Below, piece after piece: positions 1-7,360 of a DNA stretch of 34,123 nt. The notes under the pieces are model-generated. The model was not told where the DNA came from and did no database searches. It saw only the letters and a list, made by a program, of their open reading frames with translations. Source of the stretch: an uncultured Alphaproteobacteria bacterium (GTDB taxonomy: Bacteria; Pseudomonadota; Alphaproteobacteria; Micavibrionales; Micavibrionaceae); NCBI GenBank assembly GCA_946481105.1, contig CAMLMM010000011.1, positions 1-34,123 on the forward strand. Reading direction: 5' to 3'. Each line of letters opens with the position of its first letter. Position 1 is the stretch's first letter. The position numbers and the translations under genes are program-made.

Positions 1-1133
1 AGAAGGCGGAATGGGCTTTAAAGGAAACTGAACGCAAATACCGCTCAATCTGGGAAAATTCAGCCAGTGGCATTTATCAAATCTCACTTGATGGGCAATT
101 GCTCTCAGCCAACCCCGCCATGGCGCGGATTTTCGGGTTTGATAGCCCTGAAGTTATGCTGCGTGAAGTAAAAAATGCCCATAATGAATTATATGTTCAG
201 CCAAACGAACGTGTACGCATCTTGCGCACAATCGGCACGGATATGCCTGAAATATTTGAATTTCACGCTTTCAGGCGCAATGGGCAAAAGATATGGCTGC
301 AGGAAACAATTCGCAACGTGGTGGATGAGCATGGCACGCACACATATTATGAAGGAAATGTCGAAGATATAACGCGCCGCAAAGATGGCGAGCTTCAACT
401 GCAGGAAGCCAAGCGCGAGTCCGATATGGCTAACCGGGCTAAATCCGAATTCCTGGCGAATATGAGCCATGAATTGCGGACGCCTCTTAATTCAATTATC
501 GGATTCTCGGAAATTATCCGCAATCAGGTATTCGGTCCGATAGAGCCGAATTCCTATTGGGAATATGCCCGCGATATCCATGAAAGCGGCAAGCATCTGC
601 TGTCTATCATCAACCAGATTTTGGACATTTCTAAAATCGATGCGGGTGAGCGGGAGCTTAAAGAAAGCCTGATCGATATGAAGAAGCTGGTGCGCAGCGT
701 GATTGATCTGAACCAGGTAAAAATCAGGGAAGCCGGATTAAACTTAACGGAAATAGATTTTTCGCCTATGCCGTATCTGGTTGGAGAAGATCTTGCCATT
801 CGGCAGGCCTTTACCAATGTTTTATCCAACGCAATCAAATTTACACCGCAACATGGGCGTATCACTGTTTCAGGAGAAATGGATGAAGCCGGCGGGTTCC
901 GCCTGGCTGTCACGGATACAGGCGTAGGCTTGGATGAGGCGGATATTAAACGTGTTACATCTAAATTTGGCGTAACCGATGGGCGGTTGAGCAAATCAAC
1001 GTCAGGTATTGGCCTGGGGCTGTCCCTGGTGCAGTCATTAATGGCGTTGCATGGCGGTTCAGTCGAGATTGTTTCCCAGAAAGGCTTGGGGACTACAGTT
1101 ACGCTCGTATTCCCGAAAAGCCGTATTCAATAG
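1..1133 (+). CDS. PAS-domain sensor histidine kinase (5' partial)
   Basis: The frame is open to the left edge, so the gene starts outside the window; a TTG at 99 lies inside the PAS domain and is not a start. Visible in order: the end of a linker helix, a PAS domain (ERKYRSIWENSASGIY onward), a PAC-like segment near 300-370, a HisKA dimerisation helix with MSHELRTPL (phosphoacceptor His codon at 468-470), and a HATPase with an N box (NVLSNAIKF), G1 (DTGVGLD) and G2 (GIGLGLSLV). The protein ends right after the ATPase, with no receiver domain. By family it autophosphorylates on His and passes phosphate to a response regulator; no partner is adjacent. The only receiver gene in the window (24.3 kb) is too far away to assume pairing. 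The stop overlaps the end of the convergent recX by 7 nt. Confidence 0.92.
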   Translation, partial: KAEWALKETERKYRSIWENSASGIYQISLDGQLLSANPAMARIFGFDSPEVMLREVKNAHNELYVQPNERVRILRTIGTDMPEIFEFHAFRRNGQKIWLQETIRNVVDEHGTHTYYEGNVEDITRRKDGELQLQEAKRESDMANRAKSEFLANMSHELRTPLNSIIGFSEIIRNQVFGPIEPNSYWEYARDIHESGKHLLSIINQILDISKIDAGERELKESLIDMKKLVRSVIDLNQVKIREAGLNLTEIDFSPMPYLVGEDLAIRQAFTNVLSNAIKFTPQHGRITVSGEMDEAGGFRLAVTDTGVGLDEADIKRVTSKFGVTDGRLSKSTSGIGLGLSLVQSLMALHGGSVEIVSQKGLGTTVTLVFPKSRIQ

Positions 1134-1726
1134 GATATTTTGCCGCTTAATAAATCGTCGGCCTCCTCGCGCGGAAGGGCGAGAGCCTTTTGAGCACAGT
1201 CATAAGAAAAGCCAGCGCGGGCCAGTGAGGCCAGATGACGCTGCTGTTGGTTTTCGCGTTCGCGTGTCGCGTAAGGGCCGAGTTTCTTGCGGCGCATCCA
1301 CCCGATGGCGGCTGTCAGATTGTCGACCGCATCATCCGCTGGCAAGGCTTCCTGAATAATTTCATCCGCCAGTCCTTTCTGGCGCATGGTCGATGCGATG
1401 CGCCCGCGTGGCAGGCTCTTCTGTTTCAGAGAGAATAGCAGGGCCTGCGCATAGGCTTTGTCATTCAGATAGCCAAGCCCCATGAATTTTTGAATAACGG
1501 TTTCCAGCATCTGCAAACAGGCGGATTTATCCTGGTCTGTATGGTCACGACAGGAGTTGGTTATCTTACGCGACATAACCTGCCGGAACTGGTGGATGGA
1601 GGCAGGAAAGCGCTGCAGGTAATAGGCGCCTGCGTTTTCAAGATATGAAATCGTTATCTTTTTGCGCTTTTTTTGCGTAAAATCGCGTGCTGGACTTGAT
1701 TTTTGGGTTGCGGGCATTTCATTCAT
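1127..1726 (-). CDS. recX: Regulatory protein RecX family
   Basis: 199 residues, helical and basic, with the RecX three-helix repeats. Recognisable segments are the N-terminal AGAYYLQRFPAS, the central GLGYLNDKAYAQALL, and RGRIASTMRQKGLADEII, all typical of the family. RecX binds RecA filaments and limits recombinase activity. recA is not in the window, so this copy is unlinked from it. The start at 1726 is the first ATG; a second in-frame ATG lies at 1717 and neither has a clear Shine-Dalgarno. Only 30 nt separate this start from the divergent permease, so the two promoters must overlap each other's 5' ends. The 3' end overlaps the kinase gene tail to tail. Confidence 0.85.
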   Translation of the reverse strand: MNEMPATQKSSPARDFTQKKRKKITISYLENAGAYYLQRFPASIHQFRQVMSRKITNSCRDHTDQDKSACLQMLETVIQKFMGLGYLNDKAYAQALLFSLKQKSLPRGRIASTMRQKGLADEIIQEALPADDAVDNLTAAIGWMRRKKLGPYATRERENQQQRHLASLARAGFSYDCAQKALALPREEADDLLSGKISY

Positions 1727-1756
1727 GACATCAAATAATAAAAAGGAAACATATTA

Positions 1757-2560
1757 ATGTCTACGTATTCAATCGCTGCCCCCCGCAAAATTGGTAACTG
1801 TAACTGGATTGGCATCAAAACCCTTGTTCAGAAGGAAGTTGGCCGGTTTATGAATGTCTATATGCAGACATTGGTGGCCCCCGTCCTGACCTTATTGCTG
1901 TTTTTTACGGTGTTTCATTTATCCATGACCCAGAATGCGGCAAACCCGGATGATTTAACGCACACATTGTTTCTTGCGCCGGGACTTTTGATGATGACGA
2001 TGATTCAGAATTCTTTCGCCAATCCATCTTCTTCACTCATTATTGCCAAGGTGCAGGGGAATATTGTGGATATTCTGATGCCGCCGCTGGCCCCTTGGGA
2101 AATACTTCTGGGCCTTTTGGTCGGCGCCATGTTTCGCGCAATGCTGATTGGCGTTATCGGTTTTGCAGTCATGCGGTTGTTTATGCCTTTGGAAATAGTA
2201 TCGTTGATTGGCGTTGTTACCTTTATGTTTCTTGGAAATCTGCTGATGGCGGCTTTGGGGATTATTGCCGGGCTTTGGGCAGAAAAATTCGACCATATGG
2301 CGACAGTTACCAATTTTATTGTCATGCCGCTGACTTTCCTGTCAGGAACATTTTATGCATTGACGGCGTTGCCGCCTTTCTGGCAGAAACTGGCCCTTAT
2401 AAACCCGTTTTTTTATATGATCGACGGTTTTCGGGCGGGCTTTATTGGTACAGCTGAAACAAACGTAATGATTGGTCTGGGTTATCTCGGCGTTCTGGAT
2501 ATATTCTTGGTTCTAGGGGCCTGGGTTATGCTGCGGACCGGTTACAAAACAAAATTTTAA
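1757..2560 (+). CDS. ABC-2 type transporter permease
   Basis: 267 residues with about six hydrophobic segments and an amphipathic N-terminus (KTLVQKEVGRFMNVYMQT), matching ABC-2 permeases of the NodJ/YadH type. The segment ending in the conserved NPFFYMIDGFRAGFIG near residue 215-230 is characteristic. Members form a channel with a cytoplasmic ATPase and export polysaccharides, drugs or lipids; the substrate cannot be read from sequence. No ATP-binding subunit lies beside it: upstream is divergent recX and downstream is Hsp33, only 9 nt away and probably co-transcribed. The ATG at 1757 has AAGGAAA at a suitable distance. Confidence 0.85.
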   Translation: MSTYSIAAPRKIGNCNWIGIKTLVQKEVGRFMNVYMQTLVAPVLTLLLFFTVFHLSMTQNAANPDDLTHTLFLAPGLLMMTMIQNSFANPSSSLIIAKVQGNIVDILMPPLAPWEILLGLLVGAMFRAMLIGVIGFAVMRLFMPLEIVSLIGVVTFMFLGNLLMAALGIIAGLWAEKFDHMATVTNFIVMPLTFLSGTFYALTALPPFWQKLALINPFFYMIDGFRAGFIGTAETNVMIGLGYLGVLDIFLVLGAWVMLRTGYKTKF

Positions 2561-2569
2561 GACGGCGCT

Positions 2570-3517
2570 ATGTCTGACGATAATAAAACACCTGAATCAA
2601 TAACAGCCGATATTGTCCGGTTTCCTCTGCCGAATGACAGTCATGTCCTGACGTTCGATCTGGAACGCGCCAACCTGCGCGGTCGGATTGTCCGCCTGGG
2701 GACGGTGCTCGACGATATTCTCGGGCCGCATCATTACCCGCATGTTATAGAAGGGCTGGTGGCAGAGACAGTAACATTGTCGGTTCTGTTATCGTCGATG
2801 CTGAAATATGAGGGGATATTTATTCTTCAAACACAGGGTGATGGGCCTGTCACCCGGCTGGTGGCGGATGTGACGTCTGCTGGCGAAATCCGGGCGACTG
2901 CCGGGTTTGATCTGGAAAGGCTGCAAAAGGTTCTGAAAGAGAATGAAAATCCCGACATGCGTGATTTGCTGGGGCAGGGCTATCTGGCCTTTACGGTCGA
3001 TCAGGGTGAATATATGGAACGGTATCAGGGTATCGTCCAATTACAGGGAAACAGCCTGCAGGACAGTATCCACCATTATTTCATGCAATCGGAACAGATT
3101 GGAACAGCTATAAAACTGGCCGTCGGACGGGATGAGGACGGCAAATGGCGCGCAGGGGCGGTTATGCTCCAGCATATGCCGGACCATTCCAATATACCGC
3201 AGGATGTAAAACCGGTATCCGAAAATTGGAATCGCAGCCAGATTTTGCTGGCGACCTGCAGGGCCGAGGAGCTGCTGGATAGCAAGCTGCATGATGATAC
3301 GCTGTTATACAGGCTTTTCCATGAGGAAGGCGTGCGGGTGTTTAAACCCCAGCCTGTTACCAAGGGGTGCCGTTGCACACCGGAAAAACTGAAGGGGGTT
3401 CTGTCTTTGCTGAATAGTGATGATCTGGCCCATGCGACCGTTGAAGGGCGCATCGTCATGACATGCGAATTCTGCAATAAGGATTTTGCGTTCAATCCGC
3501 AGGAAATCAAAGAGTAG
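2570..3517 (+). CDS. hslO: Redox-regulated chaperone Hsp33
   Basis: 315 residues, close to the family norm. The C-terminal zinc/redox switch is intact: a CxC pair at C267/C269 (GCRCTPEKL) and a CxxC pair at C299/C302 (CEFCNKD). Under oxidative stress these cysteines release zinc, form disulfides, and the protein becomes an ATP-independent holdase in the cytoplasm. The N-terminal domain carries the usual LSVLLSSMLKYEG-like segment. It follows the ABC permease by 9 nt, so the two are probably one transcript, although no functional link is obvious. A near-perfect inverted repeat follows the stop. Confidence 0.95.
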   Translation: MSDDNKTPESITADIVRFPLPNDSHVLTFDLERANLRGRIVRLGTVLDDILGPHHYPHVIEGLVAETVTLSVLLSSMLKYEGIFILQTQGDGPVTRLVADVTSAGEIRATAGFDLERLQKVLKENENPDMRDLLGQGYLAFTVDQGEYMERYQGIVQLQGNSLQDSIHHYFMQSEQIGTAIKLAVGRDEDGKWRAGAVMLQHMPDHSNIPQDVKPVSENWNRSQILLATCRAEELLDSKLHDDTLLYRLFHEEGVRVFKPQPVTKGCRCTPEKLKGVLSLLNSDDLAHATVEGRIVMTCEFCNKDFAFNPQEIKE

Positions 3518-3540
3518 TTTTGGTACTGCCTCGGCTTTAA

Positions 3541-3575
3541 TTTCCCTCTCTCTCTTTAAAAGAGGGAGAGAGAAA
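3541..3575. repeat. Pyrimidine/purine palindrome after hslO
   Basis: Two 17-nt arms (3541-3557 and 3559-3575) form a long hairpin with one C:A mismatch and one G:T wobble. The left arm is CT-only and the right arm AG-only. No T-run follows on the plus strand, so it is more likely a dispersed intergenic palindrome or RNA-stabilising hairpin than a classic terminator. Its CT/AG style recalls the repeat at 26.5-26.7 kb. Confidence 0.6.
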
Positions 3576-3623
3576 AGAGCGTTTCAAACTGAACCACGAC
3601 CAAATCTCTATTTTTCCCAATAA

Positions 3624-3650
3624 AAAAGCCGACCATGAAGGTCGGCTTTT
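3624..3650 (-). terminator. Rho-independent terminator of the OmpA-domain lipoprotein gene
   Basis: Perfect 11-bp stem AAAAGCCGACC / GGTCGGCTTTT with a 5-nt loop. Read on the minus strand it is followed by T6 and lies 17-43 nt past the stop of the lipoprotein gene. On the plus strand it has four T's and could also stop hslO transcripts. Confidence 0.85.
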
Positions 3651-3666
3651 CTGTGTTCGTTATCGC

Positions 3667-4572
3667 TTATTTCACGAAGGTGATTTCAGCGCGGCGGTTA
3701 GCTGGCTCGCGAACCTCATCGGCGGTCGGAACCATCAGTTCGTCTTCGCCACGGCTGTCGATCATCAGCAGGTTCGGGTCAACGCCACGGGCCACGAGGG
3801 CAGCACGGACAGCGTTGGCACGTTTGGCCGACAGGCGTTTGTTGTATTGTTTGCTGCCGGATGTATCGGTGTAACCAACAACTTTCACAGCGGTGATACG
3901 TTGTTTGGCGATTTCCGACGCGACAGAGTCAACAACACTGTTTCCACCGGCGTCCACTTTGGATGAGTCAAAGTCAAAGAAGACCAGATATTTTGCATCT
4001 TCCGGTGCCATTGGCGCGGCAGGGGCCGGAACAGCCGATACTGGTGGCATCATGTCTTCCGGCGGAGCGGTTACATCGCCCAGGGCTTTCATCGCATCCC
4101 AGAATTGTGATTTACAGCCAGCAATATCGTTCTTCTGCCAGTTTTCTTCCTGCTGTTCGATCCAGCAGTCAAAACGGACTTGCGCGATAGCGGCTTCTTT
4201 TGGCAGAGCTTCACGGGCACCACGATCAAGAGCGGCTACCAGTTTGCTGCGTGCGGCTGAGAGTTCCTCGATATGCTCTGGTTTCAGGTTCCAGTCGGAT
4301 ACAGGTTCCGGCAGAACAACTTCACCGGCAACAGCGGCGAGGCCTTTGCGCGCGAAGTGCAGGGCGTCGGCATAATCGAAGCTGACATTCTGTTCGCGGT
4401 TGGCGAAGTCACGGTATTCAGTGGCGAGCATTTGTGTGAACGGGCTGCCCACAGCTTTCGCTTCATTCAGTGCTTCAACTTCGGAATGGCTTTTAAAACC
4501 CGAACACCCTGCCAGTGTAACCGATGCGGCGATGGCAACGGCCCACAGGGATATACCGCGTAAACTTTGCAT
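3667..4572 (-). CDS. OmpA-domain outer-membrane lipoprotein
   Basis: 301 residues. The N-terminus is a lipoprotein signal with lipobox LAGC, so Cys23 would be the lipidated residue. Residues about 25-175 are a helical region unique to this protein, followed by a Pro/Ala-rich linker (PPVSAVPAPAAP) near 185. Residues about 195-301 are an OmpA C-terminal peptidoglycan-binding domain (DFDSSKVD, GYTDTSGS, LSAKRANAVR, NRRAEITF). It should sit in the inner leaflet of the outer membrane and tether it to peptidoglycan, in the manner of Pal. It is not in a tol-pal cluster and is longer than Pal, so I do not call it Pal. AAGGAG lies 7 nt before the ATG, and a good terminator follows the stop. Confidence 0.9.
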   Translation of the reverse strand: MQSLRGISLWAVAIAASVTLAGCSGFKSHSEVEALNEAKAVGSPFTQMLATEYRDFANREQNVSFDYADALHFARKGLAAVAGEVVLPEPVSDWNLKPEHIEELSAARSKLVAALDRGAREALPKEAAIAQVRFDCWIEQQEENWQKNDIAGCKSQFWDAMKALGDVTAPPEDMMPPVSAVPAPAAPMAPEDAKYLVFFDFDSSKVDAGGNSVVDSVASEIAKQRITAVKVVGYTDTSGSKQYNKRLSAKRANAVRAALVARGVDPNLLMIDSRGEDELMVPTADEVREPANRRAEITFVK

Positions 4573-4749
4573 GAAACTGCTCCTTAAATCCTTGAATAAT
4601 AAACTTTGTTTATGACAGACTCAGGTTTTACAGGGTGTAATCGCGCCTTGTAAAGGTGCTTTTTCCCTATTTCCTCCGAATTCTTGCACTTATCTAAAAA
4701 AGGCTGGAAAAGTTCCGGGTCTTGCATTAACTATTGCCCAGTTCGTAGA

Positions 4750-4824
4750 GCGGGCGTAGCTCAGTGGTAGAGCATCAGCTTCCCAAGCTGAGGGCCGCGG
4801 GTTCGATACCCGTCGCCCGCTCCA
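4750..4824 (+). tRNA. tRNA-Gly (anticodon CCC)
   Basis: A complete cloverleaf: acceptor GCGGGCG / CGCCCGC, D-arm TAGCTCAGTGGTAGAGC, anticodon stem TCAGC/GCTGA around loop TTCCCAA (anticodon CCC, reads GGG), T-arm with GGTTCGATACC, discriminator T, and encoded CCA at 4822-4824. The intergenic stretch 4573-4749 before it holds only the upstream region of the lipoprotein gene. Confidence 0.97.
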
Positions 4825-4888
4825 TATTTTAAGAGTTTTTATATCGAACCCGCTTTTTACTAAGAATAGCACGCCAAAGGCGTGCGTG

Positions 4889-4914
4889 GGGTTCGATACC
4901 CGTCGCCCGCTCCA
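4889..4914 (+). repeat. Duplicated 3' end of tRNA-Gly (att-like scar)
   Basis: These 26 nt are identical to the tRNA-Gly 3' end at 4799-4824 (T-arm, acceptor 3' strand and CCA) and lie 90 nt further on. Such a partial tRNA copy is what tRNA-targeting integrases leave as the distal attachment site. Here no integrase lies between the copies, so it is either a collapsed element or a local duplication. The 64 nt between the copies contain a 7-bp hairpin, GCACGCC/GGCGTGC, at 4869-4885. Confidence 0.85.
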
Positions 4915-4926
4915 GATTTACAATTC

Positions 4927-4956
4927 TTGACTTTTTAGAGAATATATTCCTATAAT
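4927..4956 (+). promoter_or_regulatory. Near-consensus sigma-70 promoter abutting the 4957 gene
   Basis: TTGACT (4927-4932), an 18-nt spacer, then TATAAT (4951-4956) directly followed by ATG. Transcription should begin about 4963, where a second in-frame ATG lies, which suggests a leaderless mRNA. CTTGAC and TATTCCTATAATA are shared with the promoter of the paralog at 26960. Confidence 0.75.
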
Positions 4957-5364
4957 ATGGCTATGAGTGCTGTGTTAAAACACAGGGCCTGGACGCCCGA
5001 ACAACGCCAGGAACAATCCCGCAAATTGCGGGAACGCAAGATATGGCTTGTTTCCACCGGCCCACATACCTCCTCAGGCAAAAAGACTTCCTCCCAAAAT
5101 TCCTTGAAACATGGCGGCCGCTCTGCCGCCGCGCAGCGCTTTCGCACCCTGTGCCGTCTGCTGGATTCCTTCCGTCGCAATTACAAACTTATCATGTCGG
5201 GACGCATGAAGCTGACAAACGAACTAATAGGGTCGATGCTGGTCCAGCATAGAATCTGGCTCGAAGAAGCGGAAAAAGTGGCCGATCAGCTCATGCAAAC
5301 CATCGAATCGGCCATAGAGCAGGATAGGCAGAGAGTAAAGTTGCGGCTGGTGGTGAATAATTGA
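4957..5364 (+). CDS. Small basic protein of unknown function, STGPxTxxGK family (copy 1)
   Basis: 135 residues (133 from the second ATG at 4963). I do not recognise an assigned function. The N-terminal half is basic and carries RAWTPEQRQEQ, then STGPHTSSGKKTSSQNSLKHG, a motif seen in many small uncharacterised bacterial proteins and loosely like nuclease-associated modular DNA-binding repeats. The C-terminal half is predicted helical (RMKLTNELIGSMLVQHRIWLEEAEKV). A paralog lies at 26960 on the minus strand, aligning through WTxEQ, STGPxTxxGK and TSSxNxLKHG. There is no Shine-Dalgarno, and the promoter -10 box touches the first ATG, so leaderless translation from 4963 is likely. It sits next to the tRNA-Gly 3' duplication, a common site of inserted genes. 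Confidence 0.75.
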   Translation: MAMSAVLKHRAWTPEQRQEQSRKLRERKIWLVSTGPHTSSGKKTSSQNSLKHGGRSAAAQRFRTLCRLLDSFRRNYKLIMSGRMKLTNELIGSMLVQHRIWLEEAEKVADQLMQTIESAIEQDRQRVKLRLVVNN

Positions 5365-5412
5365 TGTAAAATGCGGACGCGGGGAAGGGGCGTGACTAAA
5401 TCAAAACTTTTC

Positions 5413-5478
5413 TTGACATTTTATGAGGATTCGGCGATATTCCCGGCCACTCAGCGCATTGTCATAAATTATTATGAC
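5413..5478 (+). promoter_or_regulatory. Promoter with palindromic operator-like site before the DJ-1-like gene
   Basis: TTGACA (5413-5418), a 17-nt spacer and GATATT (5436-5441). About 20 nt downstream is an 18-nt dyad, GTCATAA-N4-TTATGAC (5461-5478), placed where a bound repressor would block transcription. The rest of the 5365-5560 gap shows only the AAGGAG Shine-Dalgarno before 5561. Confidence 0.55.
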
Positions 5479-5560
5479 TTATTCGATCTCTCCACGGCGG
5501 GGGAAGCGCAGAGGCAAAAAGCAAAACAAAAACAATGAAATAACCTAAGGAGTTAAACTA

Positions 5561-6136
5561 ATGCACAAACCGCTTGCAGGTCAGAGCGTGGCCATTCTTG
5601 TCGCCAACGGATTCAACGAAATTGAAATGACAACTTTCCAGCGTGCTCTGCTCGAAGCTGGTGCAACTCCGCGCCTTATCAGTACAGAATCGTCATTGGC
5701 GCATGGCTGGCAGGACAAGACCTGGGGCCATTATCACCCGGTCGACAAGAACCTGTCTGACGCGCTCGCCGCTGATTACGACATGTTGATTCTCCCGGGC
5801 GGTCATCGCGGTCACGACAAACTGAAACAAACCGCTCATACCCGCCGTTTTATCGGTGGCTTTATGCTGGCGTACAAGCCTGTCATGGTTGTGGGCGACG
5901 CGGTGAAGCTGATGGCTGATCTGGGAGCTCTGAAAGGTGTCATGGTCACTGGCCCTGAAGAGGCCAAAGAAGCTGTAAACGCTGGTGGCGCTATCTGGAC
6001 AGAAAACAGCCCATGCATTCATAACAACGTCATGTCGGCGCAGTTTGCCGAAGCTGAGAAGGACCAGATTGTTCAGACGTTCATGAATTTTGTTGTCGAG
6101 ATGGCTGAGGACGACGACGAGCAACAGGCAGCTTAA
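5561..6136 (+). CDS. DJ-1/PfpI-like protein lacking the nucleophile cysteine
   Basis: 191 residues with the DJ-1/PfpI flavodoxin-like fold: a first strand VAILVANGFNEIE with the conserved Glu (E19), then MLILPGGHRG at about 75-84, then the elbow region KPVMVVGDAVKLM and GALKGVMVTG. In active members the elbow reads A-I-C-H-G. Here the Cys position is Gly112 and the His position is Asp113, and the only cysteine (C152) lies elsewhere. It is therefore probably not a classical protease, glyoxalase or deglycase; a binding or regulatory role is possible. The C-terminus is acidic (EDDDEQQAA). It has a strong Shine-Dalgarno (AAGGAG), its own promoter with a dyad, and ends 17 nt before prfB, so prfB may be read from it. 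Confidence 0.82.
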   Translation: MHKPLAGQSVAILVANGFNEIEMTTFQRALLEAGATPRLISTESSLAHGWQDKTWGHYHPVDKNLSDALAADYDMLILPGGHRGHDKLKQTAHTRRFIGGFMLAYKPVMVVGDAVKLMADLGALKGVMVTGPEEAKEAVNAGGAIWTENSPCIHNNVMSAQFAEAEKDQIVQTFMNFVVEMAEDDDEQQAA

Positions 6137-6153
6137 AATATAAGGTCTTGGGG

Positions 6154-7285
6154 ATGCGGGCTGACATACAGAGTATCATAGATAATATCCAGTATTCGCT
6201 TGAATTACTGCGGAGGCATCTTTGACTGGCATGTCGCCCTGTCCCGTCTTGACGAGCTAGAGTCACTCTCTGCGGACCCGAATTTGTGGTCCAATCCAGA
6301 AAAAGCCCAACTCCTGATGAAGGAGAAGAACCGTCTGGAACAACAGATCGGTGACGTTCGCCGTGTCGAAAACACTTTGAATGACCAGATCGGCCTGATC
6401 GACATGGCCGAAGCCGAAGGCGAAGAGGCCATGGTCAATGACGCCATCGCCGCCTTGAAATCCCTTGAAAAAGACTCCGGGAAGATGCAGCTGCAAAGTC
6501 TGCTATCCGGCGAAGCCGACGGTAATGACGCCTATCTTGAGGTCAATGCCGGGGCTGGCGGGACAGAGGCATGCGACTGGGCGGCCATGCTATTGCGCAT
6601 GTATATACGCTGGGCCGAACAGCATGGTTATAAAGTTTCTTATCTGGATGAAACACCGGGAGATGGCGCGGGTATCAAATCCACCACCATTCGGATTGAA
6701 GGGTATCAGGCTTATGGCTGGCTGAAACATGAAAGTGGAGTGCACCGTCTGGTGCGGATTTCCCCTTTTGACTCGGCGGCGCGCCGACATACAAGCTTTG
6801 CTTCGGTTTCTGTTTCTCCCGTAGTTGATGAAACTATCGAAGTCGAAATTTTGGACAAGGATTTGCGGGTTGATACGTACCGATCCAGCGGAGCCGGGGG
6901 GCAGCACGTCAACAAGACAGATTCGGCCGTTCGTCTGACGCACCTGCCGACCGGAATTGTCGTGGCGTGCCAGAATGAACGCTCCCAGCATCAGAACCGG
7001 GCGCAGGCGATGGCAATGCTCAAGGCGCGTATTTATGAGATGGAACTCAAGAAACGTGAAGCGGCCAATGAAGCCAGTTACGATTCTAAAACAGAGATAG
7101 GGTGGGGACATCAAATCCGCTCGTATGTTCTGCAACCCTACCAGATGATTAAAGACCTGCGGACGGGCGTTGAGCGTACTGATTCCAGCGTCGTTCTGGA
7201 CGGGGATCTGGATGATTATCTTCATGCCGCTCTGGCGTTGAAACTTGGCGGTGGAACCCAAGGAAAAATTGAGGATATCGCCTAA
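6154..7285 (+). CDS. prfB: Peptide chain release factor RF2 with programmed +1 frameshift
   Basis: RF2 reads UGA and UAA stops and releases the peptide. The gene is in two frames: ATG at 6154 opens 23 codons (MRADIQSIIDNIQ… ending RRHL), then an in-frame TGA at 6223-6225. After slipping by one base the frame continues GAC TGG CAT (6224 onward) to the stop at 7285. The joined product is about 376 residues, normal for alphaproteobacterial RF2. Domain 3 has the catalytic GGQ (GAGGQHVNKTDSAVRL), and the stop-recognition SPF motif is present (RISPFDSAARRH). A TTG at 6200 that would give an uninterrupted frame is not the biological start. Expression should be autoregulated, since low RF2 slows UGA decoding and favours the shift. 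Confidence 0.95.
6211..6226 (+). promoter_or_regulatory. RF2 programmed +1 frameshift site
   Basis: The sequence reads CGG AGG CAT CTT TGA C. The slippery CTT-T and the TGAC stop context match the E. coli prfB site, and the internal Shine-Dalgarno CGGAGG sits exactly 3 nt before CTT, the spacing needed to drive the slip. Confidence 0.93.
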
Positions 7286-7360
7286 TTCGCCCTTGAAACT
7301 ATTGCGGAAAATAGCCGTTTCAGCTATTCAAAGCTGTATTCTTTCAAAAAGGGGAAATTT

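Noticed and set aside
4690..4872. Minus-strand ORF with VSNPRPSAWEADALP
   Set aside because: It is the antisense of tRNA-Gly, a common spurious protein.
6200..6223. TTG start for prfB
   Set aside because: The frameshift site and the conserved RF2 N-terminus in the other frame explain the gene better.
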